DNA of 64,000 bases from Albidovulum sp039808285 (GCA_039808285.1 JBDHSQ010000005.1:4510-68509), one strand, 5' to 3'; numbered from the stretch's first letter, positions 35,241-44,294 are shown. Translations and numbers: made by a program. Notes: generated by a model not told the origin, from the letters alone.

Positions 35241-36940
35241 CCGCCACGCTCGGCTTCGTCATGCTGTGCCACACCGCGCTCAACCGCGCGGCCGAGGTGG
35301 CGCGGGTCTGGGCGGCGGCAGGCTGCCCCGTGGTGATCCACGTGGACCGGCGGGTGGACGCGGCCGAATACCGGCGACTTGTCGATGCCCTCGCCGATCT
35401 CGGTATTGTCAGCTTCTCGCGCCGCTATGCCTGCGACTGGGGCACGTGGTCGCTGGTCGCCGCCACCCAGGCGGCCGCGACCCAGCTTCTGGCCCGGCAC
35501 AGGGAGGTGCGCCACGTCTATCTCGCCTCGGGCGCGTGCCTGCCGCTCCGGCCGGTGGCGGAGCTGATCGACTATCTCGACGCCCGGCCCCAGACCGACT
35601 TCATCGAAAGCGTCACCACCGCCGACGTGACCTGGACGGTGGGCGGCCTTGCCGAGGAACGCTTCACCCTCCGCTTCCCGTTTTCCTGGCGCAAGCGGCG
35701 GGGGCTGTTCGATTTTTACGTCCGTCTGCAACGGCGCCTCGGCATCCGGCGGCGGATTCCCAAGGGTCTTGTGCCGCATCTCGGCAGCCAGTGGTGGTGC
35801 CTGACGCGGCGCACGCTTTCGGCCATCCTCGAAGACCCCGACCGCGCAGGGCACGATGCCTATTTCCGCCGTGTCTGGATTCCGGACGAAAGCTATTTCC
35901 AGACCCTCGTAAGGCTCTATTCCATCCAGATCGAGAGCCGGTCGCTGACGCTGTCGAAATTCGACGTGCAGGGCAAGCCGCACACGTTCTACGACGATCA
36001 CCTCCAGCTCCTGCGGCGGTCGGACTGCTTCGTCGCCCGCAAGATCTGGCCCGACGCGGACCGGCTCTACCGGACCTTCCTCGCCCCGCAGCCCCCCGGG
36101 TCGGCAAGGGCGGAACCCAATCCGGGCAAGATCGACCGGCTCTTCGCCAAGGCGGTCGAACGGCGCACCCGCGGGCGGGCGGGGCTCTACATGCAAAGCC
36201 GCTTTCCCTTGCAGGATCACGAGAACGGCAAGACCTGCGCGCCCTATTCCATCTTCCACGGCTTTTCCGACCTGTTCGAGAATTTCGACATCTGGCTGTC
36301 CCGAGCGGCCGGCGGCCGGGTGCACGGCCATCTCTTCGCGCCCGGCCGGGTGGAGTTCGCCGGCGGCGAGACGGTGTTCAACGGCGCCCTCCCCGACAGC
36401 GCGGCGCTCCGGGACTACAACCCCAGGGCCTTTCTCGCCAATCTCGTCTGGAACACGCGCGGCGAACGGCAGTGCTTCCAGTTCAGCCCCCGCGACAACC
36501 AGGCCTGCAACTGGTTCATGGCGACCGACCCCAATGCCCAGATTTCGGTGGTCACCGGAACCTGGGCGGTGCCGCTCGCGCGTGCGAACATGAATTTCTC
36601 GGACATCCGCAAGGAGGCCGCGCGGCTCCAGCGGATCGAGACGGAGCACGTCCGGATCCTGCGCACGATGTATGTGAAGGCGCGTGTCCGCATCTGGACG
36701 ATGGCCGAGTTCATCGAGACTCCGATGGAGCCGCTGCAAATGATCATCGACGAGATCAGCCCCCGCTCCACACGCCCGCTGACCGAGGCGCCGAAGCTCG
36801 TCGACCTTGCGGGCTTCGGGCAGTTCCTCCAGAGCCTGAAGAACCAGGGCATGATGCCGACCCTCATGGGCGACTTCGCGACGACCGACGATCCCCAGCC
36901 GCCGGCGCGGGAGCAAAGCCGGCCCTATCTGGTCCGCTAG
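35237..36940 (+). CDS. Core-2/I-branching-type glycosyltransferase (GT14-like)
   Basis: A 567-residue protein. The N-terminal half resembles the branching beta-1,6-N-acetylglucosaminyltransferase family: LGFVMLCHTALNRAAEVARVW, HVDRRVD, HVYLASGACLPLRPV and GSQWWCLTRRTL. The C-terminal half (about 330-567) is a large extra domain seen in bacterial members. It contains MQSRFPLQDHENGKTCAPYS and no motif I can assign. It probably transfers a sugar in surface-polysaccharide or lipid modification. The sugar is unknown. Confidence 0.83.
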   Translation: MTATLGFVMLCHTALNRAAEVARVWAAAGCPVVIHVDRRVDAAEYRRLVDALADLGIVSFSRRYACDWGTWSLVAATQAAATQLLARHREVRHVYLASGACLPLRPVAELIDYLDARPQTDFIESVTTADVTWTVGGLAEERFTLRFPFSWRKRRGLFDFYVRLQRRLGIRRRIPKGLVPHLGSQWWCLTRRTLSAILEDPDRAGHDAYFRRVWIPDESYFQTLVRLYSIQIESRSLTLSKFDVQGKPHTFYDDHLQLLRRSDCFVARKIWPDADRLYRTFLAPQPPGSARAEPNPGKIDRLFAKAVERRTRGRAGLYMQSRFPLQDHENGKTCAPYSIFHGFSDLFENFDIWLSRAAGGRVHGHLFAPGRVEFAGGETVFNGALPDSAALRDYNPRAFLANLVWNTRGERQCFQFSPRDNQACNWFMATDPNAQISVVTGTWAVPLARANMNFSDIRKEAARLQRIETEHVRILRTMYVKARVRIWTMAEFIETPMEPLQMIIDEISPRSTRPLTEAPKLVDLAGFGQFLQSLKNQGMMPTLMGDFATTDDPQPPAREQSRPYLVR

Positions 36941-36953
36941 GGGAACCGCAGCC

Positions 36954-38369
36954 GTGGAACGGCCTTTCGACCACTTCGTCATCTTCGCCGAGATGCGGAC
37001 CGGATCGAACCTTCTGGAGGCGACGCTTTCGCAGGTGCCGGGCATCGCCTGCCACGGCGAGATCTTCAATCCCGATCATCTCGGCGGCCCGGCCGTGCCG
37101 GACGTGCTGGGCCTGACGATGGCCGAGCGCGTCGCCGATCCGGCCGCCCTTCTCGCCCGCGTCCGCAAGGCCCCCGGGCTCAACGGCTTCCGCTTCTTCT
37201 TCGACCACGAGCCGCGGGTTCTGGACGAAATCCTCGCCGACCCGCGCTGCGCCAAGATCGTGCTCACCCGCAACCCGGTCGACTGCTACATCAGCCTCAA
37301 GATCGCCTACAACACGAAGCGCTGGCGGCTTTCGGACATCAAGGACCGGATCGCCTGGAAACCGCCCTTCAAACCAGCCGAGTTCGAGGCCTTTCTCGAG
37401 GAGCGGCAGGCGTTCCAGTTGCGCCTTCTGAACGCGCTTCAGGTCAGCGGGCAGACGGCCTTCTACCTGGACTACGAGGATTCGCTGCGCGTCGAGGTGA
37501 TCAACGGGCTTCTGAAGTTCCTCGGGCGCGACGACCGGGTGGAGCGGATTTCCGGCGATCTCGTCCGCCAGAATCCCGAGGAGATGGCCGACAAGGTCCG
37601 CAACTTCCCCGAGATGGAAGCGGCTCTCGCCCGGATCGACTGGGCAAGCCTTGCGCGCACCCCGAATTTCGAACCGCGCCGCGGCGCCGGCGTCCCGCGT
37701 GCCGTCGCGGCGCGCGGTGCTCCCCTTCTCTACCTGCCGCTCCCCCCCCTGAACGACGCCCATGTCCGGGACTGGCTCTCGGATCTGGGCACCGGCGGGC
37801 TGGAGGAGGACTTCACCCAGAAGTCGCTGCGGCTGTGGAAGCGCCGGATGGCCGGCCATCGCAGCTTCACCGTGCTCCGCCATCCGCTTGCCCGCGCGCA
37901 CGACGCCTTCCGCGCCGTGATGACCGACCGTGCGCAGGCCGACACCCGAAGCCGCCTTCGCGCGAACTACGGTGTTCCGATCCCGGCCGAAGACGAGCCG
38001 GCCGGCATGACGCCCGCGGCCTGGCGTGCCGCCTTCGCGGCCTTTCTCGGCTTCGTCAAGCTCAACCTCGCCGGCCAGACCGGGCTGCGGCAGGAGGCGA
38101 TCTGGGGCACCCAGTGGTCGCTGGTGAACGGGCTCGCTGGCTTCGCCCCGCCCGACCTTCTGGCGCGCGAGGAGCGGTTGGCGGAAGACCTCGGTTTTCT
38201 CGCCGCCAGCGTCGGGGTCGAGCGCCCTGCACCGCCCGCAACCCCGGGCGACGCCGCACCGGTGCCGCTCCACAGGGTCCACGACCGCGACCTGGAGGCG
38301 CTTGCCCGCGATGTCTACCGACGGGACTACATGAGTTTCGGCTTCGGCGCCTGGAAGGCGCCGGCGTAG
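36954..38369 (+). CDS. Sulfotransferase, LPS/NodH-like
   Basis: A 471-residue protein. The N-terminal half (about 1-245) matches bacterial carbohydrate sulfotransferases. The 5-prime-phosphosulfate loop is FAEMRTGSNLLEATLSQ, and IVLTRNPVDCYISLKIAYNTKRW holds the 3-prime-phosphate-binding residues. The C-terminal half contains a second segment, FTVLRHPLARAHDAFR, that looks like another sulfotransferase-type 3-prime-phosphate loop. The protein may thus be a fusion of two sulfotransferase-related modules, with the second lacking a clear phosphosulfate loop. It follows two glycosyltransferases and would sulfate their product using PAPS. Confidence 0.8.
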   Translation: MERPFDHFVIFAEMRTGSNLLEATLSQVPGIACHGEIFNPDHLGGPAVPDVLGLTMAERVADPAALLARVRKAPGLNGFRFFFDHEPRVLDEILADPRCAKIVLTRNPVDCYISLKIAYNTKRWRLSDIKDRIAWKPPFKPAEFEAFLEERQAFQLRLLNALQVSGQTAFYLDYEDSLRVEVINGLLKFLGRDDRVERISGDLVRQNPEEMADKVRNFPEMEAALARIDWASLARTPNFEPRRGAGVPRAVAARGAPLLYLPLPPLNDAHVRDWLSDLGTGGLEEDFTQKSLRLWKRRMAGHRSFTVLRHPLARAHDAFRAVMTDRAQADTRSRLRANYGVPIPAEDEPAGMTPAAWRAAFAAFLGFVKLNLAGQTGLRQEAIWGTQWSLVNGLAGFAPPDLLAREERLAEDLGFLAASVGVERPAPPATPGDAAPVPLHRVHDRDLEALARDVYRRDYMSFGFGAWKAPA

Positions 38370-38370
38370 C

Positions 38371-38835
38371 TCACGCGGCCTGGGTCGACCGCGCCTCGGT
38401 CAGCACGGCGTGAAGCGCGGCCGGATCGCTGTTCGCCCTGAGTTTCTTGCAGGTGGCGGCATCCCGCAGTGTCCGCGACACCAGTGCCAGCGCCTTGAGG
38501 TGCTCGACCCCGGAATCCTTCGGCGCAAGCAAAGCAAAGACCAGATCGACCGGCTGCCGGTCCACCGCGTCGAAGTCGAGCGGCTTTTCCAGCCTGATGA
38601 AGGCGCCCACCACGCGGTCGAGCCCGTGCAGCCGTGCATGCGGCAGGGCGACGCCGTGGCCGACGCCGGTCGGCCCGAGGCTTTCGCGTTCCTGCAACGC
38701 ATCCACCGTCTCGGCCGCGTTCAGCCCGTAGACGGTCTGCGCAATCTCCGCGAGATCCTGGAAAAGCCGCTTCTTGCTGGTCGCGTGGCCAAGCACCCGG
38801 ACCGCCGCCGGCTTGAGCAGATGAGAGAGATCCAT
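38371..38835 (-). CDS. ptsN: PTS nitrogen regulatory protein IIA(Ntr)
   Basis: A 154-residue EIIA domain of the fructose/mannitol type. The phosphorylated His66 lies in GVGHGVALPHARL, and FDAVDRQPVDLVFALLAP is a typical core segment. It is the last element of a phosphorelay that links nitrogen/potassium state to regulation. It lies downstream of rpoN and hpf, the classical arrangement. Its stop is one base from the convergent sulfotransferase stop. Confidence 0.94.
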   Translation of the reverse strand: MDLSHLLKPAAVRVLGHATSKKRLFQDLAEIAQTVYGLNAAETVDALQERESLGPTGVGHGVALPHARLHGLDRVVGAFIRLEKPLDFDAVDRQPVDLVFALLAPKDSGVEHLKALALVSRTLRDAATCKKLRANSDPAALHAVLTEARSTQAA

Positions 38836-38870
38836 ATCCCTACTGTTTCCGCGCCGGTCGTCCCGGCGCC

Positions 38871-39446
38871 CTAGTTGCTGGCCGACGGATCGATCCAGCC
38901 CACGTTCCCGTCATCCCTGCGGTGCACGATATTCACACCGCCGTTCTTCTCGTTGCGGAAGACCAGAAGGGGGGCGCCGGCAAGCTCCATCTGCATCACC
39001 GCCTCACCGACCGAGAGCGACGGAATCTTCGTCTCCATCTCGGCGATGATCATCGGTTGCAGGCTTTCAGGCTCCGAATCCTCCGATCCGCCGTTTGCGG
39101 CGAGCACATACATGGGCGCCCCGGCGAATTCAACCGGCTCGCTGCGCTCGCGGTGATGGTCCTTCAGGCGGCGCTTGTAACGGCGAAGCTGCTTGTCCAT
39201 CTTTTCCCGGCAGGCCTCGAAGGCCGCATAGATTTCGGTCGCGCCGCCCTTGGCCGATGCCGTCAGACCGGTCGACAGATGCACCGTCACTTCGCAGAGA
39301 TATTCGTAAGCGTTGCGGGAAAAGACCACGGTGGCATCTGTCGGCCGCTGGGAATACTTCTCCACCGTCTCGCCGAGTTCGGATTTGACATGGGTCTGCA
39401 AGGCGTCACCCACATCGATCTGCCGGCCACTGATCTTGTAACGCAT
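38871..39446 (-). CDS. hpf: Ribosome hibernation-promoting factor, long form
   Basis: A 191-residue long-form HPF. The N-terminal ribosome-binding domain includes YKISGRQIDVGDALQTHV and the basic helix KMDKQLRRYKRRLKDHHRER. A linker precedes the C-terminal dimerisation domain (about 135-191), ending KNGGVNIVHRRDDGNVGWIDP. It silences ribosomes as 100S dimers in stationary phase. It lies between rpoN and ptsN. Confidence 0.94.
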   Translation of the reverse strand: MRYKISGRQIDVGDALQTHVKSELGETVEKYSQRPTDATVVFSRNAYEYLCEVTVHLSTGLTASAKGGATEIYAAFEACREKMDKQLRRYKRRLKDHHRERSEPVEFAGAPMYVLAANGGSEDSEPESLQPMIIAEMETKIPSLSVGEAVMQMELAGAPLLVFRNEKNGGVNIVHRRDDGNVGWIDPSASN

Positions 39447-39561
39447 GACACCTCCATAGGCTGATTGCCGGGCTCAGGACGCACGCCGGTCGATGGGCGC
39501 GGTCTGCGGTTCCGGCTGCGGGGATTGCGGTCTGTTCCGAGGACGCATGGCGAAGGGCCTC

Positions 39562-40815
39562 TCAGCTGACCTTTCGGCGCTTTCGCCCGAACGATGACGG
39601 TATGCGCAAGCATTTGCGATATTTGGCGACAGTTCGACGTGCTATGTCAACGCCTTCCTTCTGCAACTGGGCGCAAATGCGATCGTCGGCAAGGGGCGCC
39701 TCGGAAGATTCCTGCGCAATCATGGCACGGATGCGTTGCTGGACGTCGAAGGGCGACACCGCACCCTCCGCGCCCGGCAGCCCGCGCGAAAAGAACATGC
39801 CCAAGGGAAAGACCTGGCCTCCCGCCACAAGCGCCTTGCCCGCGAGCGCCCGGCCAAGAGTCGTGGGGTGCATCGCCAGCGCGGCAGCGGCTTCTGCCCG
39901 GCTGACGGGAACGATCGTCTGGTGGCGGCCGAGAAAGAACGCCGACTGGGTTTCGGCAATATGGGCACCGATCCGCAGAAGCGTCTCGCGCCTGGCGACG
40001 ACCGCCCCCGCAATCCGGCGCGCACGGTCATGAAGCGCGCGCAACGCCTCGCCCTCAAGCGACCGTCGCGGAACCGCCATCACCGTGCAGGCCGGCAGCC
40101 TTCCAGACAGCAGGGTCACGCCAAGCCTGCCCTGCACCCTGACCTCCACAGCCAGTTCCGGAACCAGCGGATCGACCCAGCCGCCGTCCTCCCTGACCGG
40201 GGCCGAGCCGAACCCGCGCAGAAGCGCCGCGATCTTCTCGAGCAGGGCCTGCGGCTGGCGCAGGCTTCGTGAAAGCCGCACCCAGCGCGCTTCGGCGAAA
40301 TCATCGAGGTGCTCGGCGCAGGCGCGCGCAAGCGGCCGGTCGATACCTGCGTCGGCAAGCTTGAGTTCCAGACACTCGGCAAGGCTTCGTGCCCCGACAC
40401 CGGCCGGGTCGCAGCCCTGAACCACCGCAAGCCCCGCCTCCAGCACGGCGACGGGGGCGCCCGTCTCTGCCGCGAGGTCGGAAAGGGCGACATCAAGATA
40501 GCCGTCGCCCCGCAACTCGCCGACGAGGTAGAGAGCCGCCGCCTCGATCGCCGGGTCAAGACGGCGGAGCGCGATCTGCCGGCGCAGGCCCTCTCCAAGG
40601 CTCACGGTCGCCGCGGTGGTATCGAGCGCGTAGTCGTAGGCCGCACCCCCGGCCGGGGGTTCCACGACGAGAAACGGGTTCTCCTCGGCCTCGCGCGCGA
40701 TGGCCTCGGCGGCAGCCAGCGTCGGCATCCGCAGCAGCGCAAGCGACTGGCGCATCGCCTCGGTCAGGACGAGGCCCTGACGCGGAACGAGGCCGAGGCC
40801 GGATTTCGCCGCCAC
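39562..40815 (-). CDS. rpoN: RNA polymerase sigma-54 factor
   Basis: A 417-residue sigma-54, shorter than many (about 480-500). Region I is LVLTEAMRQSLALLRM. The core-binding and DNA-binding domains follow, with the helix-turn-helix region SRAEAAAALAMHPTTLGRAL. The C-terminal RpoN box reads ARRTVAKYRK; the usual last residue is Glu. Short acidic region II, common in Rhodobacter RpoN proteins, explains the length. The start is GTG, 15 bases after the lptB stop. It directs nitrogen, and possibly other, promoters with enhancer-binding activators. Confidence 0.93.
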   Translation of the reverse strand: MAAKSGLGLVPRQGLVLTEAMRQSLALLRMPTLAAAEAIAREAEENPFLVVEPPAGGAAYDYALDTTAATVSLGEGLRRQIALRRLDPAIEAAALYLVGELRGDGYLDVALSDLAAETGAPVAVLEAGLAVVQGCDPAGVGARSLAECLELKLADAGIDRPLARACAEHLDDFAEARWVRLSRSLRQPQALLEKIAALLRGFGSAPVREDGGWVDPLVPELAVEVRVQGRLGVTLLSGRLPACTVMAVPRRSLEGEALRALHDRARRIAGAVVARRETLLRIGAHIAETQSAFFLGRHQTIVPVSRAEAAAALAMHPTTLGRALAGKALVAGGQVFPLGMFFSRGLPGAEGAVSPFDVQQRIRAMIAQESSEAPLADDRICAQLQKEGVDIARRTVAKYRKCLRIPSSFGRKRRKVS

Positions 40816-40830
40816 CGCGCGCCCCTCGCC

Positions 40831-41589
40831 TCAGAGGATACGGAAGTTCTGGCCCAGATAGACCCGGCGGACGTTCTCGTCGCGCACGACCTCCTCGGCG
40901 GTGCCGCTCATCAGTACCACGCCATCATGCAGGATGTAGGCACGGTCGACGATCTCGAGCGTCTCGCGCACGTTGTGGTCGGTGATCAGTACGCCGATGC
41001 CGCGGGTCTTGAGGTCGTGGACAAGCGTGCGGATGTCACCCACCGAAATCGGGTCTACTCCGGCGAAAGGCTCATCGAGAAGCAGGTATTTCGGGTTCGC
41101 GGCAAGGCAGCGCGCGATCTCCACCCGCCGCCGTTCGCCGCCCGACAGCGCGAGCGCGGGCGCCCGGCGCAGGTGGGTGATCGAGAAGTCCGACAGGAGT
41201 TCCTCGAGCCGCTCGCGCCGCTTGTGCACGTCGGGCTCCGTGATCTCCAGCACCGCAAGGATGTTGTCCTCGGCCGAGAGCCCGCGGAAGATCGACACTT
41301 CCTGCGGCAGGTAGCCGATGCCCAGGCGCGCGCGGCGATACATCGGCAGGCCGGTCACGTCGCGCCCGTCGATCAGAACCTGTCCCGCGTCCGGCGCGAT
41401 CAGCCCGGCGATGTTGTAAAAACACGTCGTCTTGCCCGAGCCGTTGGGCCCAAGCAGCGCCACCACCTCGCCGCGGGCAAGGTCGAGCGAGACGTCGCGG
41501 ATCACCGGGCGGCGGCGATAGCTCTTGCGCAGGTGGCGGACCTTCAGCCCCGCCTCGCCCTCGGCAACGGTGAGCTTCGGCCGCGCCAT
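40831..41589 (-). CDS. lptB: LPS export ABC transporter ATP-binding protein
   Basis: A 252-residue ATPase of the LptBFGC transporter that pulls LPS out of the inner membrane. Walker A is GPNGSGKTT, the signature is LSGGERRRVEIARCLA, and Walker B is LLLDEPFAGVDP. The ATG at 41589 overlaps the lptA stop (TGATG), which decides it over the upstream TTG. Confidence 0.96.
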   Translation of the reverse strand: MARPKLTVAEGEAGLKVRHLRKSYRRRPVIRDVSLDLARGEVVALLGPNGSGKTTCFYNIAGLIAPDAGQVLIDGRDVTGLPMYRRARLGIGYLPQEVSIFRGLSAEDNILAVLEITEPDVHKRRERLEELLSDFSITHLRRAPALALSGGERRRVEIARCLAANPKYLLLDEPFAGVDPISVGDIRTLVHDLKTRGIGVLITDHNVRETLEIVDRAYILHDGVVLMSGTAEEVVRDENVRRVYLGQNFRIL

Positions 41590-42089
41590 CAATTGCCCCC
41601 CGGCTGAAGCACCGTCGTCACCCGGCCTTCCATCCGGCCGGTGCCGCTGGCAAGGTCGACGACCAGCTTCTGGCCGGCGATGGTGTTCGCGCCCTGGGTC
41701 AGCAGCACGTTGCCGGTCATCTCCACCGCGCCGCTGTCGATGGTGTAGACGGCATCCGCCGCCTCGGCCGCGTCCTTGCCGCTGACCAGCGTCACCTGGC
41801 CGCTGGCATGGAGCCGCTCGATCCGGCTCCGGTCGGCGCTGCCGTAGACCACTTCCACCCGTTCCGCCGAAAGCCGCATGTCGCCCTGGACCACCAGGAC
41901 GTTGCCGCTGAAGGTGGCGGTCCCGTCGGTCTGGTTGACGCTGAGCGTGTCGGCCGTCACCTCGACCGGCAGCGAGGTGTCGGCCCTGAGCCCGCCGAAG
42001 GCGACCTCCGCCTGCTGGGCGTGCGCGGCCCCCGGCGCGGCGAGGGCCAGCACCAGCAGGGCACCGAGGGCACGAAGGGCAAGCGTCAT
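41589..42089 (-). CDS. lptA: LPS transport periplasmic protein
   Basis: A 166-residue exported protein with a clear signal peptide (LRALGALLVLALAAPGAAHAQ). An OstA/LptA beta-jellyroll domain carries the repeated pattern VTADTLSVNQTDGTATFSGNV and VEMTGNVLLTQG. It bridges the periplasm between LptC and LptD. A GTG one codon upstream is an equally possible start. Confidence 0.92.
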   Translation of the reverse strand: MTLALRALGALLVLALAAPGAAHAQQAEVAFGGLRADTSLPVEVTADTLSVNQTDGTATFSGNVLVVQGDMRLSAERVEVVYGSADRSRIERLHASGQVTLVSGKDAAEAADAVYTIDSGAVEMTGNVLLTQGANTIAGQKLVVDLASGTGRMEGRVTTVLQPGGN

Positions 42090-42703
42090 CACGGATCCTT
42101 CCTCGGGGGTTGGTATATCAGCTTCACGCCGTCGCTGAAAACCATCAGATAGGCGGGAATTCCGGCATCCTCGTGGCGGATCTGCAGGCCGCCCGCGTCG
42201 ATCGCGCCGAACGGCGCCTCGGCACGCACCGCCCCGCCGGAATGAAGCTCCGTCCGGTCCAGCGCGCCGTCGAGCCGCGGCGCGGTCACGCGATAGCCGC
42301 TGGAGGTGACGATCTCGACACCCCCGGCGAGGATCAGCCGCCCCGCCGCGTCATCGAGCGCGCCCTGCCCGGCATCGAGCGTGATCCTGAGCCCCGCCGG
42401 GGTCTCGATCGTCGCGCTGACCGCCTCCGCGGTCGCGGCGTCGCCCCCGGCCCCGGGACGGGCCACGCCGGCACGGATCATGATCGCGGCTCCGTCCGTG
42501 GTGACGCCGGAATATTCCGGCGCGGTCAGCCGCTGGTTCCGCGCCAGATCCTCGACATCCACTTCGGCATAGGGAAGCGCCGCGTCGGTGTCGATCCGGC
42601 GCGAGAAGAGGAACAGCGTCGAGAGGATCACCAGCGCGAGAAGCGGCAGGACGATCTTCAGCCAGAAGACCACCCGCGAATGGATGTTGTCGCGCGCCGC
42701 CAT
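42089..42703 (-). CDS. lptC: LPS export system protein LptC
   Basis: A 204-residue bitopic protein. One N-terminal membrane helix (VVFWLKIVLPLLALVILSTLFLF) precedes a periplasmic OstA-like fold. It takes LPS from LptB2FG and passes it to LptA. It lies directly between kdsD and lptA, with start/stop overlaps. Confidence 0.92.
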   Translation of the reverse strand: MAARDNIHSRVVFWLKIVLPLLALVILSTLFLFSRRIDTDAALPYAEVDVEDLARNQRLTAPEYSGVTTDGAAIMIRAGVARPGAGGDAATAEAVSATIETPAGLRITLDAGQGALDDAAGRLILAGGVEIVTSSGYRVTAPRLDGALDRTELHSGGAVRAEAPFGAIDAGGLQIRHEDAGIPAYLMVFSDGVKLIYQPPRKDP

Positions 42704-42707
42704 CGCC

Positions 42708-43676
42708 TCAGACGACGCCCGCGCGCAGGCAGTCGTGGATGTTGAGGATGCCCGTCGCCCGTCCGTCGCCGTCCGGCTCCACCACGAAAAGGCAGGTGAT
42801 CTTGCGGTCGCGCATGATCGCGACGGCGCTTTCGGCGACCTGGTCGGGCGCCACCGTGCGCGGCCCCTTCGTCATCACCTCGCCCGCCGTCCGGTCGAGA
42901 AGCCCCGCCATGTGGCGGCGCAGGTCGCCGTCGGTGACGATGCCGGTCAGCCGGCCGGCCGCGTCGGTCACGCCGACGACGCCGAAGCCCTTCCGGCTCA
43001 TCGTCACCAGCGCCTCGCCCATCGGCGTGGCCTCCGCCACCAGCGGCAGCGCATCGCCCCCGTGCATCAGGTCGGCGACCTTCATCAGCCGGGCGCCGAG
43101 CTTGCCGCCGGGGTGGAAGGTGCGGAAATGCTCCGGCGTGAAATGCCGGTGCTCCATCAGCGCCACCGCCAGCGCATCGCCCAGGGCCAGCGTCATTGTC
43201 GTGGAGGTGGTGGGCACGATGCCGGTGCCGCAGGCTTCCTCCGCCTGCGGCAGCAGGATCGCCACGTCCGACTGGCGCAGCAGCGTGGAGCCCGCCCGGC
43301 TTGCCACGCCGATCAGCGGGATGGCGAAGCGGCGGGTATGGGCGACGATGTCGGAAAGCTCCGGCGTCTCGCCCGAGTTGGAGAGCACGAGCGCCACGTC
43401 CGCCTCGGTCACCATGCCGAGATCGCCGTGGCTCGCCTCGGCGGGGTGGACGAACTGCGCCGGCGTGCCGGTGGAGGCCAGCGTCGCGGCGATCTTGCGC
43501 CCGACATGGCCGGACTTGCCCATGCCCGACACGATCACCCGGCCCCTGGCCTTCAGGATCAGTTCCACTGCCGCGGCGAAGCTGTCGCCGAGCGCGCCGG
43601 ACAGGGCGGCAAGGCCCCGCGCCTCGATCTCGATGACGCGGCGGGCGGTGGCGAGGAGGGTGGCGCGATCGGTCAT
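42708..43676 (-). CDS. kdsD: Arabinose-5-phosphate isomerase
   Basis: A 322-residue KdsD/KpsF protein that makes arabinose 5-phosphate for Kdo synthesis. The N-terminal SIS domain includes RVIVSGMGKSGHVGRKIAATLASTG (about 47-71) and HGDLGMV. Two CBS domains make up the C-terminal half (DLMHGGDALPLV and GEVMTKGPRTV). It is four bases from lptC and from rnd, so the Kdo and LPS-transport genes probably share a transcript. Confidence 0.95.
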   Translation of the reverse strand: MTDRATLLATARRVIEIEARGLAALSGALGDSFAAAVELILKARGRVIVSGMGKSGHVGRKIAATLASTGTPAQFVHPAEASHGDLGMVTEADVALVLSNSGETPELSDIVAHTRRFAIPLIGVASRAGSTLLRQSDVAILLPQAEEACGTGIVPTTSTTMTLALGDALAVALMEHRHFTPEHFRTFHPGGKLGARLMKVADLMHGGDALPLVAEATPMGEALVTMSRKGFGVVGVTDAAGRLTGIVTDGDLRRHMAGLLDRTAGEVMTKGPRTVAPDQVAESAVAIMRDRKITCLFVVEPDGDGRATGILNIHDCLRAGVV

Positions 43677-43679
43677 GGC

Positions 43680-44294
43680 TCAGTGCGTGAAGATGTCGGC
43701 CGCGTCGTCCCAGCCGAGAAGGTCAAGCTCGGCCCGGACGGGCAGGAAATCGAAACAGGCCTGCGCCAGCGCGGTCCGGCCCTCGCGGGCGAGCCGGGCG
43801 TCCAGCTCTGCCTTCAGCCGGTGGAGGTAGAGCACATCGGAGGCGGCATAGTCGAGCTGCGCCTCGGTCAGCGTCTGCGCCCCCCAGTCCGAGGTCTGCT
43901 GCTGCTTGGAGACATCGACGCCGACCAGATCCTGCAACAGGTATTTGAGCCCGTGCCGGTCGGTGAAGGTGCGCACCATCTTCGAGGCGATCTTGGTGCA
44001 GTAGACCGGCGCCGCGGTCACGCCGAAGGCGTTCCTCAGCGCGGCGATATCGAACCGGCCGAAGTGGAAGAGCTTCAGCACCGCCGGATCGGCCAGCATC
44101 CGGGCGAGGTTCGGCGCCACCCGCTGGCCCGGCGCGATCTGCACCAGATGCGCGTCGCCGTCGCCGGCGGAAAGCTGAACCAGGCAGAGCCGGTCGCGCC
44201 GCGGGTCGAGACCCATCGTCTCGGTGTCGATCGCCACCACGGGCCCGAGGTCGAGCCCGTCGGGAAGGTCGTTCCTGTGAAGATGGATGGTCAT
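43680..44294 (-). CDS. rnd: Ribonuclease D-like 3'-5' exonuclease
   Basis: A 204-residue DEDD-type exonuclease. Motif I is AIDTETMGLDP, motif II is in LFHFGRFDIAAL, and motif III is DYAASDVLYLHRL. It lacks the C-terminal HRDC domains of full RNase D, as is usual for the short alphaproteobacterial form. It would trim RNA 3-prime ends, including those of tRNA. The ATG at 44294 begins MTIHLHRND; upstream extension is basic and unconserved. Confidence 0.9.
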   Translation of the reverse strand: MTIHLHRNDLPDGLDLGPVVAIDTETMGLDPRRDRLCLVQLSAGDGDAHLVQIAPGQRVAPNLARMLADPAVLKLFHFGRFDIAALRNAFGVTAAPVYCTKIASKMVRTFTDRHGLKYLLQDLVGVDVSKQQQTSDWGAQTLTEAQLDYAASDVLYLHRLKAELDARLAREGRTALAQACFDFLPVRAELDLLGWDDAADIFTH

